64,000 nt of DNA from Leifsonia tongyongensis (GCF_010686705.1 NZ_JAAGWY010000006.1:1-64000), one strand, 5' to 3'. Positions 26,253 to 35,872 are shown, counted from the first letter of the stretch. The notes: a model not told the origin generated them from the letters alone. Numbers and translations: made by a program.

Positions 26253-26537
26253 TCAGTCGGCCAGCCCGAGGGCGAAGCTGACCGAGCCGCGGTCATCGAG
26301 TGCCGCATCCAGGACCTTGTCGTCCAGTGCGAGGGCCGCGCCCGGCTCGAGGAACACCCGCGCGCCGTCGCTCTCGACGACCTGGTCGGCCGGTTCGGGC
26401 TCGGCGGCGACCCCCACAGAGAACGCGGTGTTCTCGGGGTTGGTGCTGCTGATGCGCAGTCCGGCGTCTTCTGCGCCGACGGCCTGTTCGGCCAGGGTCT
26501 TGACGATCGTGCTCGCGTTCTCAGTCAGGGTGAGCAT
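26253..26537 (-). CDS. HesB/IscA-like small protein lacking cysteines
   Basis: 94 residues resembling the iron-sulfur biosynthesis (A-type carrier) fold: MLTLTENASTIVKTLAEQA, then GLRISSTN, and a C-terminal VSFALGL strand. The three cysteines that bind clusters in IscA are absent, so direct cluster transfer is unlikely. Actinobacteria carry many such Cys-free relatives of unknown role. GGAAGGAAG precedes ATG 26537. Confidence 0.7.
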   Translation of the reverse strand: MLTLTENASTIVKTLAEQAVGAEDAGLRISSTNPENTAFSVGVAAEPEPADQVVESDGARVFLEPGAALALDDKVLDAALDDRGSVSFALGLAD

Positions 26538-26671
26538 GCTCTTCCTTCCGGTTGGCGTTCAGGAGTCAGCAACGATTCCCCACCTGCGGCGGCGGTTCAA
26601 CCCCGCGCGCCCGATTGCCAGCGAGTTCCCACACTCGAGCGACAGGCGGCCCGCGCGTGCAGAATGGAGGC

Positions 26672-27496
26672 ATGGCCGACGTCCCAGCGATCGAACTCAA
26701 CGACGGCAACACCATCCCGCAACTGGGCTTCGGCGTGTACAAGATCGCGGACGATCTGGCGGCGGATGCGGTCGAGTTCGCCCTCGAGACCGGGTACCGC
26801 CACCTCGACACGGCTGCCTTCTATGAGAACGAGCGCGGCGTCGGGGACGGCGTGCGGCGCAGTGGTCTGCCGCGGGAAGACGTCTACGTCACGACCAAAG
26901 TCTGGTGGACCGACAATGGCCACGACAGCACTCTCCGGTCGTTCGACGAGAGCCTGGAGCGGCTCGGATTCGACTACGTCGACCTCTACCTGATTCATTG
27001 GCCGGCACCGCAACACGACCACTACGTCGACACCTGGCGGGCCCTCGAGAGGGTGCGCGCCGACGGTCGTGCCCGTTCGATCGGGGTCGCGAACTTCCAC
27101 ATCCACCACCTGGAGCGGCTCGCCCGCGAGACCGCGACAATCCCGGCCCTCAACCAGATCGAGCTGCACCCGTGGCTCCAGCAACGGGATGCGCGCGCGT
27201 ACGACGCTACGCACGGCATCGTCACCGAAGCGTGGTCTCCGCTCGCCCGCGGCCGCATCCTCGACAACGAGCCGCTCGCCCGCATCGCCGCGAAGCACCG
27301 TGTCTCGCCGGCCCAGGTCGTGATCCGCTGGCACCTGCAGCTCGGCAACGTCGTCATCCCGAAGTCGCAGACGCCCGCGCGCATCCGCGAGAACTTCGAC
27401 GTGTTCAGTTTCATGCTCGATGACGACGACCTCGCCGTCATCGCGACCCTCGACTCCGGCTATCGCACCGGCAAGGACCCCGACGACCTCGGCTGA
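26672..27496 (+). CDS. aldo/keto reductase
   Basis: 274-residue NADPH-dependent AKR of the 2,5-diketogluconate reductase type. Catalytic tetrad: Asp in HLDTAAFYENE, Tyr in the same block, Lys in VTTKVWW, His in DLYLIHWP. Cofactor block VIPKSQTPARIRENFDVF. Substrate not predictable. It is a single gene followed by the oligopeptidase gene in opposite orientation, 6 bp apart. Confidence 0.9.
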   Translation: MADVPAIELNDGNTIPQLGFGVYKIADDLAADAVEFALETGYRHLDTAAFYENERGVGDGVRRSGLPREDVYVTTKVWWTDNGHDSTLRSFDESLERLGFDYVDLYLIHWPAPQHDHYVDTWRALERVRADGRARSIGVANFHIHHLERLARETATIPALNQIELHPWLQQRDARAYDATHGIVTEAWSPLARGRILDNEPLARIAAKHRVSPAQVVIRWHLQLGNVVIPKSQTPARIRENFDVFSFMLDDDDLAVIATLDSGYRTGKDPDDLG

Positions 27497-27502
27497 CCCG
27501 CG

Positions 27503-29683
27503 CTATTCGCCGGTCGGATGCGCACCAAGCGCATCCACCACCCACGCGTACGAGAACGCGCGCTCCCGCCACGCGTTGTACCGTCCCGACACCCCGCCGT
27601 GCCCTGCTGCCATCTCGGTCTTGAGGAGCGCATCCGCCCCCACCTCGCGGAGCTTCGCGACCCATTTCGCCGGTTCGACGAAGTAGACGCGGGTGTCATT
27701 CAGGCTGGTGACGGCCAGGATCCGCGGGTAGTGCGTCGCGTGCACGTTCTCGAGCGGCGAGTACGAACGCATGTACGCGTACACCTCGGGGTCGTGCAAC
27801 GGGTCGCCCCACTCGTCCCATTCGGTGACGGTCAGCGGCAGTGAAGGATCGAGGATCGTCGTCAGCGGGTCGACGAACGGGACCTCCGCCAGGATGCCCG
27901 CGAAATACTTCGGCGCCATGTTGGCGACCGCACCCATGAGCAGGCCGCCCGCGCTGCCTCCCTGGGCGACGAGTCGGTCGGGGCTGGTGATGCCCGTGTC
28001 GATGAGGTGGCGAGCGCACTCCACGAAATCGGTGAAGGTGTTGCGTTTGCGCAGCAGTTTGCCGTTCTCGTACCAGGGGCGGCCGAGCTCGCCGCCGCCG
28101 CGCACATGGGCGATGGCGAAGATGATGCCGCGGTCGAGCAGGCTCAGTCGCGCGATGCCGAAGGTCGGATCCATGCTCGCCTCGTACGAGCCGTAGCCGT
28201 AGAGCAGGAGTGGCGCAGGCGTGTCGGTCGAGACGAGGTCGCTCCGGTACACCAGCGAGATCGGGATGCGCGTTCCGTCGGCCGCCGTCGCCCACTCGCG
28301 TCGCTGCACGAAGAGTTCGCGATCGAACTCGCCGAGAACCGGCTGCTGTTTGCGCATCCGCAGTTCGCCGGTGGCGACGACGTAGTCGTAGACCGTCCAG
28401 GGCGTGACGAAGCTGCCGTACCCGAGCCGCAGCGTCGGCTGGGTCCATTCCGGGTTGCCTCCCGTCCCGACCGTGAAGAGCTCTTCATCGAACGTCAGCT
28501 CATGCAGGCGGTCGTCGCTGGAGCCGCCCTCGTGCGGGATGGCAGCGACTGCGACCCGCGTGAGTCCGTCGCGCCGGTATTCGACGGCGACGAAGTCGCG
28601 GAACGCGTCGACCCCTTCGATGCGCACCTGCGGGCTGTGCGGGATGAGCATCCGGCGGTGACCTTGAGGGTCGCTCGCCGTCACGCTGATGAGTTCGAAG
28701 TTGACGGCGTTCTCGTTGTGCACGATGAGCAGGCGATCGACGCCCGCGACGACGGCATGCTCGACGTCGTACTCGATGCCCTCGCGACGCGGCCAGACGA
28801 CGGTGAACTCGCCGGTGGGATCGCTCGACGGCAGCAGCCAGGTCTCGCTCGTGATGTTCGACCCGGCCTCGATGACCAGGAAGGCGCGGCTGCGGGTGAG
28901 CCCGACGCCCACCGCGTACTTCTCGTCGGCCTCGTAGAAGATCCGCTCGTCGGTGCTCGAGTCGTCGGTGCGCGAGTCGTCGTCGGTCGCGCCTTCCGCG
29001 TCCGCCGTGGGTGCGGTGCCGACCGTGTGCCGCCAGACGGTGTCGGAGCGCCAGGCGTCGTCGACGGTCGTGTAGAAGACGTAGCTCCCGCTCGGGTCGA
29101 ACAGCGCGCCGCCCGCCGTACCCTCGATGCGGTCGGGGAACACGACTCCATCGTCGGTGAGCGAGCGGATGCGCACCGTGTAGCGTTCGTCGCCCTCGGT
29201 GTCGACGCCGTAGAGCAGCCGGGTGCCGTCCGCGCTCACGTCGAAGCTGCCGAGCGAATAGAAGTCGTGCCCTTCGGCCTCGACGTTGTCGTCCAGCAGG
29301 ATCTGCTCACCAGGCAGACCGGTCGCCTTCGACGCATCGTCGATGACAGGAGGCTCCCAGTCGTCCGCATCCGCCACCGAGACCCGGCAGTGGATGCCGT
29401 ACTGCCTGCCCTCGACCGTGCGGGTGTAGTACCACCAGTCGCCTTCGCGGGTCGGAACGCTCAGGTCGGTCTCGAGAGTCCGGCTCTTGATCTCGTCGAA
29501 GATCTGCTCGCGCAGCGACGACAGGTGCTCGGTGCGGGCGTTGGTGTACGCGTTCTCCTCGGCCAGGTGTGCGAGCACGGCCGGGTCGTCCTTGTCGCGC
29601 AGCCACTCGTAGTCGTCGACGTACACATCGCCGTGATGGATGCGCTCGATCGGTTTCTTGGCGACGGCAGGTGGCGTGAGCAT
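27503..29683 (-). CDS. ptrB: oligopeptidase B (prolyl oligopeptidase family)
   Basis: 726-residue cytoplasmic serine peptidase cleaving after basic residues in short peptides. An N-terminal propeller (about 60-420) is followed by an alpha/beta hydrolase domain. Nucleophile Ser in AQGGSAGGLLMG, Asp in SLNDTRV, His in GHGGVSGRY. Entry motif KKPIERIHHGD. ATG 29683 is preferred to GTG 29707 because TAGCCT lies 7 nt before it (leaderless). An acidic insert (DDDSRTDDSSTDER) sits inside the propeller. Confidence 0.88.
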   Translation of the reverse strand: MLTPPAVAKKPIERIHHGDVYVDDYEWLRDKDDPAVLAHLAEENAYTNARTEHLSSLREQIFDEIKSRTLETDLSVPTREGDWWYYTRTVEGRQYGIHCRVSVADADDWEPPVIDDASKATGLPGEQILLDDNVEAEGHDFYSLGSFDVSADGTRLLYGVDTEGDERYTVRIRSLTDDGVVFPDRIEGTAGGALFDPSGSYVFYTTVDDAWRSDTVWRHTVGTAPTADAEGATDDDSRTDDSSTDERIFYEADEKYAVGVGLTRSRAFLVIEAGSNITSETWLLPSSDPTGEFTVVWPRREGIEYDVEHAVVAGVDRLLIVHNENAVNFELISVTASDPQGHRRMLIPHSPQVRIEGVDAFRDFVAVEYRRDGLTRVAVAAIPHEGGSSDDRLHELTFDEELFTVGTGGNPEWTQPTLRLGYGSFVTPWTVYDYVVATGELRMRKQQPVLGEFDRELFVQRREWATAADGTRIPISLVYRSDLVSTDTPAPLLLYGYGSYEASMDPTFGIARLSLLDRGIIFAIAHVRGGGELGRPWYENGKLLRKRNTFTDFVECARHLIDTGITSPDRLVAQGGSAGGLLMGAVANMAPKYFAGILAEVPFVDPLTTILDPSLPLTVTEWDEWGDPLHDPEVYAYMRSYSPLENVHATHYPRILAVTSLNDTRVYFVEPAKWVAKLREVGADALLKTEMAAGHGGVSGRYNAWRERAFSYAWVVDALGAHPTGE

Positions 29684-29710
29684 GTCTCTCAGGCTACCGG
29701 CGGTCACCCG

Positions 29711-30355
29711 TCAGCGGCTCCGCTGCTGCGTCGTCGCTCCGACGTTCGCGTCGAGCCATTCGGTGAGCGGACGGCTGTCGTGCAGGAAACCGATGATCCG
29801 GTCGGCCGCCTGCGGCGTATTCAGCCACGGTGCCGGCTTCCATTCGCGCCACGCCGAAAGGTCTTTGTTGCGGAGGAGCTCCGCGCGCGGATGATCCTTC
29901 GGAAACCCGCGCGGAGCCGACGCGAGGCTCTCGTGCACGGTGATCTGGATGTCGCGCGCCTTGACCGTCGCGATGGCCTCTTCGAGTTCCTCGCCGAGTT
30001 CGTCGTCGGCGACGGCGGTGCGGTAACGCGCCAGCTGGTCGGGCGCCATGGTGTGGCATCCGGCCCCGGCGCCCAGCCCGGATGCGGAGAAGTGGACATA
30101 GCCACCCCCGCCGAGCAGTGCCCCGATCGCCGTTTTGTATGGCGACTTGTCCGCACTGAACCGGATGTCCCGGTACGGCCGGAAGATCTTGGCCTCACCG
30201 AACTCGGGCGCCAGCTCGTCGACGAGCGCCTGCATCGGCGCGAGCACGTCACGCTCGTAGCTGTCTTTGTGCGCTGTCCAGTACGCCTTGGAGTTGTCCA
30301 CCTCGAGACCTCGGTAGAAGTCGAGCGCGGCGTCGGGCCAGCCTTCGAATCCCAT
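29711..30355 (-). CDS. DUF2461 domain protein
   Basis: 214 residues. Family blocks: ALDFYRGLEVDNSKAYWTAH, FRPYRDIRFSADKSPYKT, and GGYVHFSASGLGAG. No biochemical role is established for DUF2461. Leaderless start, TATTCT 7 nt before ATG 30355. Its promoter overlaps that of the divergent GH13 gene. Confidence 0.8.
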   Translation of the reverse strand: MGFEGWPDAALDFYRGLEVDNSKAYWTAHKDSYERDVLAPMQALVDELAPEFGEAKIFRPYRDIRFSADKSPYKTAIGALLGGGGYVHFSASGLGAGAGCHTMAPDQLARYRTAVADDELGEELEEAIATVKARDIQITVHESLASAPRGFPKDHPRAELLRNKDLSAWREWKPAPWLNTPQAADRIIGFLHDSRPLTEWLDANVGATTQQRSR

Positions 30356-30362
30356 GCCAGTG

Positions 30363-30372
30363 AGAATACTCT
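30363..30372. promoter_or_regulatory. overlapping divergent -10 boxes
   Basis: AGAATACTCT contains TATTCT on the minus strand (for ATG 30355) and TACTCT on the plus strand (for ATG 30380). They share the central TA, and each lies 7 nt from its start codon. Confidence 0.6.
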
Positions 30373-30379
30373 GGGACCC

Positions 30380-32146
30380 ATGACGGAGACGAGCACCGAA
30401 ACCGGGCTGGACGCGCATCCGGAGCAGCACCCGACCCCGACCGGCGACCAGTGGTGGCGTTCCGCCGTCGTCTACCAGGTGTACCCGCGCAGTTTCGCGG
30501 ACGCGACCGGCGACGGGATCGGCGACCTGCAGGGGGTCATCCAGCACCTCGATCATCTCGAGGCCCTCGGCGTCGATGTCATCTGGCTCTCACCCATCTA
30601 CGCGTCGCCGCACGACGACAACGGCTACGACATCAGTGACTACCGGGCGATCGATCCGCTTTTCGGAACGTTCGATGATTTCGACGAACTGCTCGCCGAC
30701 CTCCACCGCCGTGGCATGAAGCTCGTCATGGACCTCGTCGTGAACCACACCTCGGATGAGCATCCGTGGTTCGTCGAGTCCGCGAGCGGGCCGGACAGCC
30801 CGAAACGCGACTGGTACTGGTGGCGCCCTCCGCGTCCGGGTATGGTCGGCGGGCTCCCGGGCGCCGAGCCGAACAACTGGGGGTCCTTCTTCTCGGGCTC
30901 TGCCTGGCAGTTCGACCAACGGTCGGGGGAGTACTACCTGCACCTTTTCTCGCGCAAGCAGCCCGACCTCAACTGGGAGAACCCGGCCGTGCGCGGCGCC
31001 GTCTACGACATGATGAACTGGTGGCTCGACCGGGGCGTCGACGGGTTCCGGATGGACGTCATCAACCTGATCTCCAAGCACCCCGACCTGCCCGACGGCG
31101 TCGTGCCGCCCGGCGCGCTGTATGGGGACGGCTACCCGTTCTACGGGCAGGGGCCGCGCATCCACGAGTTCCTCCACGAGATGAACGAGCGCGTCTTCGT
31201 CGGCCGAACCGGCCAATACCTGACCGTCGGTGAGATGCCGGGGGTGACTGTGGCGGATGCGCAGCTCTTCACCGACCCGGCCCGGGCCGAAGTCGACATG
31301 GTCTTCCAGTTCGAACACGTCGGTCTCGATTACGGTCCGGGCGGCAAATGGGACCCGCGGGAGGCCAGCGTGCTCGACCTGAAGCGATCGTTCGCGCGGT
31401 GGCAGGAGGGCCTGGCGCGGTCGGGCTGGAACAGCCTGTACTGGGACAACCACGACCAGCCACGCGTGGTCAGCCGTTTCGGCGACGACGGTACCTTCTG
31501 GCGCGAGTCGGCGACAGCTCTCGCGACGGTGCTGCACCTGCAGCGCGGGACCCCGTACATCTACCAGGGTGAAGAGCTCGGGATGACGAACGTGCCGTTC
31601 GAGGGCATCCAGGACTTCCGCGACATCGAGTCGCTGAACCACTACGCCGAGGCGGTCGGCGTGAAGGGCGAGCGGGCGGATGTCGTGCTCGCCGCCCTGC
31701 GCAGGACCAGCCGTGATAATGCCCGCACCCCGGTGCAGTGGTCGGATGCACCCCATGCCGGCTTCACGACAGGTTCACCGTGGATCGCCGTCAACCCGAA
31801 CTCCACGAGGATCAACGCCGCCGCGCAACGCGGGGACCCTAACTCGGTGTTCGCGTACTACCGGGGGCTCATCGCCTTGCGGCACAGCGACCGGGTGGTG
31901 TCGCACGGAACCTTCGAGTTGGTGCTGTCCGAGCATCCGACGGTCTTCGCGTTCAGCCGCACGCTCGGTGACAGGCAGCTGCTCGTCCTGGCGAACCTGA
32001 GCAGTTCCGCCGCCGAGTACGACGTAGCAGCCGTGCCGGGGTGGGAGGGAGCCGAGCCGGTGCTCGGCAACCTTCCGGACGCGGCGCCCGCGGTCGACGG
32101 ACGCCTCGCCCCCTGGCAGGCCCAGGTCTTCGCCCGCGCCATCTAG
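30380..32146 (+). CDS. GH13 alpha-glucosidase / oligo-1,6-glucosidase
   Basis: 588 residues with the GH13 barrel conserved regions in order: DLVVNHTS, GFRMDVINLISK (nucleophile Asp near 225), TVGEMPGV (acid/base Glu near 284), and WDNHDQPRVVSRF (third Asp near 359). The region QPDLNWENPAVR and the overall length fit cytoplasmic exo-acting alpha-glucosidases on maltose or isomaltose oligomers. No signal peptide. ATG 30380 is leaderless. The same reading frame stays open far upstream but only as antisense to ptrB. Confidence 0.9.
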   Translation: MTETSTETGLDAHPEQHPTPTGDQWWRSAVVYQVYPRSFADATGDGIGDLQGVIQHLDHLEALGVDVIWLSPIYASPHDDNGYDISDYRAIDPLFGTFDDFDELLADLHRRGMKLVMDLVVNHTSDEHPWFVESASGPDSPKRDWYWWRPPRPGMVGGLPGAEPNNWGSFFSGSAWQFDQRSGEYYLHLFSRKQPDLNWENPAVRGAVYDMMNWWLDRGVDGFRMDVINLISKHPDLPDGVVPPGALYGDGYPFYGQGPRIHEFLHEMNERVFVGRTGQYLTVGEMPGVTVADAQLFTDPARAEVDMVFQFEHVGLDYGPGGKWDPREASVLDLKRSFARWQEGLARSGWNSLYWDNHDQPRVVSRFGDDGTFWRESATALATVLHLQRGTPYIYQGEELGMTNVPFEGIQDFRDIESLNHYAEAVGVKGERADVVLAALRRTSRDNARTPVQWSDAPHAGFTTGSPWIAVNPNSTRINAAAQRGDPNSVFAYYRGLIALRHSDRVVSHGTFELVLSEHPTVFAFSRTLGDRQLLVLANLSSSAAEYDVAAVPGWEGAEPVLGNLPDAAPAVDGRLAPWQAQVFARAI

Positions 32147-32163
32147 CCACCCAGCCCGCCGGC

Positions 32164-32748
32164 TCAGCGGTCCAGGGCCTCCCGCATGAACGCTTCGATG
32201 AACACGTCGAACGCCGCGATCGTGCGCTCGCGGTCGCCCGTCATCAGGTAGCCGAAGTGGAGGCCGAGCGTCGTGTCCGAGATCCAGTTGGCGAGCGTGC
32301 TCGCCCGGTCGGCCTCGACACCGTGGTCGATGAGCCAGTTGTCGAGGAGCGCGAGCCAGCTCGCGAACGAATCGGTCATGCGCTTGCCGATGTCAGGGTC
32401 GACGGCCTCGAGCGCTCCCGCCTCGAACTGCAGGCGGAGGCCCGTGCGGTTGGCGTCGCGCAGCGAGTAGCGGAACGACTCCTTGTACCAAGCGGTCAGC
32501 TGCTCGCGGTCGAATGCGAGCACGTCCACGCCCTCGAGCACCTCGTTCTGGAGCCGCACACTCTCTTCGAGGATGGCGTCGATCATCTCGCGGCGTGAGC
32601 CGAAGTGGTACACGAACGAGTACGTGCTGACGCCGAGCGCGCTCGCCAGGGACCGGAAGGTCATCCTCGACAGCGGCTCAGTAGCGACGTGATCGAGGAT
32701 CTGCGCAAGCAGCTCTGGTTTTCTATTCGGATCAGGTGTTCGGCCCAC
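32164..32748 (-). CDS. TetR-family regulator
   Basis: 194 residues. An N-terminal HTH (TFRSLASALGVSTYSFVYHFGSR at about 30-52) is followed by a helical ligand domain. GTG 32748 has TATTGT 6 nt upstream (leaderless), and TATTGT is repeated about 14 bp further up, a possible operator. Tail to tail with the GH13 gene; its target is not evident. Confidence 0.82.
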   Translation of the reverse strand: MGRTPDPNRKPELLAQILDHVATEPLSRMTFRSLASALGVSTYSFVYHFGSRREMIDAILEESVRLQNEVLEGVDVLAFDREQLTAWYKESFRYSLRDANRTGLRLQFEAGALEAVDPDIGKRMTDSFASWLALLDNWLIDHGVEADRASTLANWISDTTLGLHFGYLMTGDRERTIAAFDVFIEAFMREALDR

Positions 32749-32754
32749 GTGACA

Positions 32755-32760
32755 ACAATA
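32755..32760 (-). promoter_or_regulatory. -10 box of the leaderless TetR gene
   Basis: TATTGT (minus strand), 6 nt before GTG 32748. A second TATTGT upstream in the same orientation may be part of an operator. Confidence 0.5.
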
Positions 32761-32811
32761 GGCGAGACAATACCGAGTCGATGATCGCGGGTCGCGCCCG
32801 CGCGGCGCGGG

Positions 32812-35115
32812 TCAGTGCTTCGGTTTGCCGCCACCACCGCCCGGGCCGCCGCCGCCGGGGCCCTGATTGCCGCCGCCGTTTCCGGCCCCCTGCTGAGGTG
32901 CGGGCGCTGCCGGAGCGGGTGCCCTCGGCGGTGCCGGCCGGCTCAGGTACTTGCCGTCGACGGGCGGGAACGCCCCGCCGCCGTAAGCCGCATTCAGCGC
33001 AGCGGCGATCGGTTTCACGATCGAGAACTTCACGTTGCCACCGCCGACGCCCTGGAAGGTCTGGCTGCGAAGGGCGACGTTGCCCTGCACGTTGCCGACC
33101 CAGGTGGCCTGCGCGATCTTCGTGGTCGACGTCACCAGCCAGTTCTCTTGGGAGTTGTCCGTCGTGCCGGTCTTGCCGAAGATCGGGATGCCGTCACCGG
33201 GGTTCGCCGAGGCGGCCGTGCCTCCGCCCTGCAGCACGCCCTGAAGTGCGAAGATCGCAGCCGCCGCGACCCCGGGGTCGATCGGATTGGTCGTGTTGCA
33301 CTTGGTCTTGGGCACGGCGTGGAGGGTGCCGTCGGCGGCCACGATCTTGTCGATCGCGACCGGGCTGCACGCGACCCCGTGGTTCGCGATGCCCGCGTAC
33401 GCCGTCGCCATGGTCAGCGGCGCGATGTAGTTCGTGCCGAGCACCGACGACGGGTTCGCCATGTACGGGTTCGCCTGCTCGTCGGCGCCGTGCACGCCGA
33501 GCGCCTGCGCCCCCTGCTTGATGCCGCACAGGTCGAGCTTCGTCGCCATCATGGCGAACGCGGAGTTCACCGACTGGGCTGTCGCGTTCATCACATTGAT
33601 GCGTGAGACGGACTCGCCCTCGTCGTTGGCGACCTGCCAGGGCGCGCCGCCGATGTCGTTGCACGGGTCGCTCTCATGGAACGACGTCTGCGGGAAGGTG
33701 TGGTGCGACGCGTCGATGACCTCGTAGAGCGAGTGCCCTTCTCTCAGCCATTCGAGCAGGTCGTACGCCTTGTACGACGATCCGGTCTGGAACCCCTCCG
33801 AGCCGCCGTACGCGTAGTCCGTGTTGTAGTTCACGGCTGTCGACCCCGGCGCCGGGGTCGCCGTGTTGTCGTAGGCCCTGTTCTGCACCATCGTGATCAC
33901 GCGGCCTGTCCCGACCTCGGTCGACACGTTGGATGCTCCCAGGTCGAGATTCGGGCTGGTCGGCGGGATGTAGCTGCTGAGTGCGTGCTGCGACACCGCC
34001 TGCAGGTCGAGGTTCAGGGTCGTGTAGATCTTGAGGCCCCCCCGGTTGAGGAACAGGGTGCGTGCATCCGCCGTGGCTCCGAAGATCGGGTCCTGCTGGA
34101 TGATGCGCTGCACGTAGTCGCAGAAGAAGGCCGCGCTGTACGCCTGAGCGGTCATGCACCCGTTCTGGACGGGCGTGATCTTCGGCTGGATCTTGGTCGC
34201 GACCGCCGCGTCGTGCTGCGCCTTCGTGATCTTCCCGTTCGTCAGCATCCTGTCGAGAACGTAGTTGCGACGCTCGAGCGTGAGGGCGTAGCCGTTCTTC
34301 GCACCGTTGTCGGTGCTGGCCGGCCTGTCGATGCGCAGGTTGTCCGGATTGTTCAGGATCGCGACCAGCGTGGCGGCCTGCTGAAGGTTGAGAGTTTTCG
34401 CAGAGACACCGAAGTAGTACGCGGCCGCGGACTGCACTCCGTAGACCCGTCCGCCGAACAGCGCGATGTTCAGGTAGCTCTGCAGGATCTGGTTCTTGCT
34501 GTACTCCTTCTCGAGCCCGATCGCGTACCGCATCTCCTTGAGCTTGCGAACCGGGTCGACCTGCGTTGCGTCGTAGTAGCACGCCTGGTAGGCCGCCAGC
34601 TGCTTCTTCTGCACAGCCGCGGTGGCGGTCACGTCGACCTGTTTGGTCTCGCAGCGCTGGACGAGGATGTTCTTCACGTACTGCTGCGTGATCGACGAGC
34701 CGCCCTGCACGTCCTTGTGGAGCGCGGTCAGCAGTGCGCCGCGGATGGTACCGGTCACGTCGATGCCGCCATGGTCGTAGAACCGCGGATCCTCGGTCGC
34801 GATGGCTGCATCCTTCATGACCTGGGCGATGTCGTCCCAGCCGACTTCGACGCGGTTCTGCGAGTAGAAGGTGGCGATCGGCACCTCCTTGCCGGCCCTC
34901 GTGGCGTACATCGTCGACGCCTGCGCCAGCGGCTCGACCTTGATGTATTCGGGCAGACCGTCGAACACCCCGATGGTGTCGTCGGCTGCAGTGCCGGTGA
35001 GTGCGACGGCGGGCGTGACGGCGGCCGCTGCGAGAATTCCTGCGACGATACTCAGCGCAAGGAAGCCCACTGCCGCTCCGGCCACGCCCCAACGTGTACG
35101 TTCCGGAGACTTCAT
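32812..35115 (-). CDS. class A penicillin-binding protein (bifunctional)
   Basis: 767 residues: membrane anchor at about 10-35, glycosyltransferase domain with EDPRFYDHGGID and GGSSITQQYVKN, then a transpeptidase with SSYK (nucleophile Ser), SVNSAF and FGKTGTTD. It polymerises and crosslinks peptidoglycan at the outer face of the membrane. The C-terminus is a Pro/Ala then Gly/Pro-rich tail of ~45 residues ending GGGGGKPKH, common in actinobacterial PBPs. Leaderless start, TATCAT 6 nt before ATG 35115. Confidence 0.92.
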   Translation of the reverse strand: MKSPERTRWGVAGAAVGFLALSIVAGILAAAAVTPAVALTGTAADDTIGVFDGLPEYIKVEPLAQASTMYATRAGKEVPIATFYSQNRVEVGWDDIAQVMKDAAIATEDPRFYDHGGIDVTGTIRGALLTALHKDVQGGSSITQQYVKNILVQRCETKQVDVTATAAVQKKQLAAYQACYYDATQVDPVRKLKEMRYAIGLEKEYSKNQILQSYLNIALFGGRVYGVQSAAAYYFGVSAKTLNLQQAATLVAILNNPDNLRIDRPASTDNGAKNGYALTLERRNYVLDRMLTNGKITKAQHDAAVATKIQPKITPVQNGCMTAQAYSAAFFCDYVQRIIQQDPIFGATADARTLFLNRGGLKIYTTLNLDLQAVSQHALSSYIPPTSPNLDLGASNVSTEVGTGRVITMVQNRAYDNTATPAPGSTAVNYNTDYAYGGSEGFQTGSSYKAYDLLEWLREGHSLYEVIDASHHTFPQTSFHESDPCNDIGGAPWQVANDEGESVSRINVMNATAQSVNSAFAMMATKLDLCGIKQGAQALGVHGADEQANPYMANPSSVLGTNYIAPLTMATAYAGIANHGVACSPVAIDKIVAADGTLHAVPKTKCNTTNPIDPGVAAAAIFALQGVLQGGGTAASANPGDGIPIFGKTGTTDNSQENWLVTSTTKIAQATWVGNVQGNVALRSQTFQGVGGGNVKFSIVKPIAAALNAAYGGGAFPPVDGKYLSRPAPPRAPAPAAPAPQQGAGNGGGNQGPGGGGPGGGGGKPKH

Positions 35116-35188
35116 GGCGCCATGATACGCGTCGCACCTCTGGACGGAACCGTGAGATCGCCGGTGCTCGCGCACCTCGCACGAGGGG

Positions 35189-35623
35189 TCAGTCGCCGGC
35201 GCGCAGCTTGTCGCAGAGTTCAGTGAGCTGTTCGAGTTCGTCCTGGTCGAGGCGCCCGCCCACGCGGGCAACGATGGTCTTCATGTGTTCGACGGCGACG
35301 CTGCGGAACATGTCGTACCCCTCGTCGGTGAGGCGGATGATCGTTCCGCGCGCATCGTTCGGCTCCGGGCATTTGGCGACGAAGCCGCGCGAGACGAGGC
35401 GGTCGACCAGCCGGCTCACGCTCGGCTGGGTGAGGAGCACGTGCTTGTTGAGGTCGCGGAGGCGCAGCTCGCGGTTGGGCTGGCGGGTCAGGTTGAACAT
35501 CACGTCGTACTCGTTGAACGAGATGTCCCTGGTGGGGAATTCTGCAGCGAGGGTGCGCATGACGGCGACCTGCGCCCGGAACAACGATTCCCACGCGGTT
35601 ACCGCATTGACCCGTCGGCTCAT
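35189..35623 (-). CDS. MarR-family regulator
   Basis: 144 residues with the MarR winged helix (LRLRDLNKHVLLTQPSVSRLVDRLVSRGFV; wing KCPEPNDARGTIIRLTDEG). ATG 35623 has GGGGAGG upstream. An upstream ATG at 35656 would add 11 residues but lies inside the probable promoter. A 20-bp palindrome overlapping its promoter suggests autorepression. Confidence 0.85.
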   Translation of the reverse strand: MSRRVNAVTAWESLFRAQVAVMRTLAAEFPTRDISFNEYDVMFNLTRQPNRELRLRDLNKHVLLTQPSVSRLVDRLVSRGFVAKCPEPNDARGTIIRLTDEGYDMFRSVAVEHMKTIVARVGGRLDQDELEQLTELCDKLRAGD

Positions 35624-35657
35624 GGCCGCCTCCCCTGATCGAACCCCCGGCACCATT

Positions 35658-35677
35658 ATCGATGCGGATGCATCGAT
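35658..35677. promoter_or_regulatory. candidate MarR operator
   Basis: ATCGATGC-GGAT-GCATCGAT, two perfect 8-bp arms. On the minus strand its end runs into GATAAT, a likely -10 for the MarR gene, so bound protein would block RNA polymerase. Confidence 0.6.
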
Positions 35678-35761
35678 TGTGCCAGCAGTTCGGGGCCGGG
35701 AGGCGGATTGCGGGAGACAGCGCCAGCCACAGCGCCGGGGACAGGTGCCGGGAGACAGATT

Positions 35762-35795
35762 GAGGGCCGGCCGCAGAGGCTAGCGGCCGGCCCTC
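35762..35795. other. strong hairpin in the MarR-PadR intergenic region
   Basis: GAGGGCCGGCCG (35762-35773) and CGGCCGGCCCTC (35784-35795) form a perfect 12-bp stem with a 10-nt loop. No T-tract on either side. The 377 bases between 35624 and 36000 hold no convincing protein gene, only this hairpin, a rightward terminator and the operators. Confidence 0.65.
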
Positions 35796-35872
35796 TCCCT
35801 TGCACCAAGAGTGTCCTGCAATCACATTCCGCGTTGGCTGCCACAGCAAACAACTAACGCTCTTCGACTATA

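Noticed and set aside
28007-30379. Very long open frame on the plus strand opposite ptrB, continuous with the GH13 gene
   Set aside because: It is antisense to a well-supported oligopeptidase; high-GC codon bias keeps the opposite strand open. The GH13 protein starts at 30380 with its own promoter.
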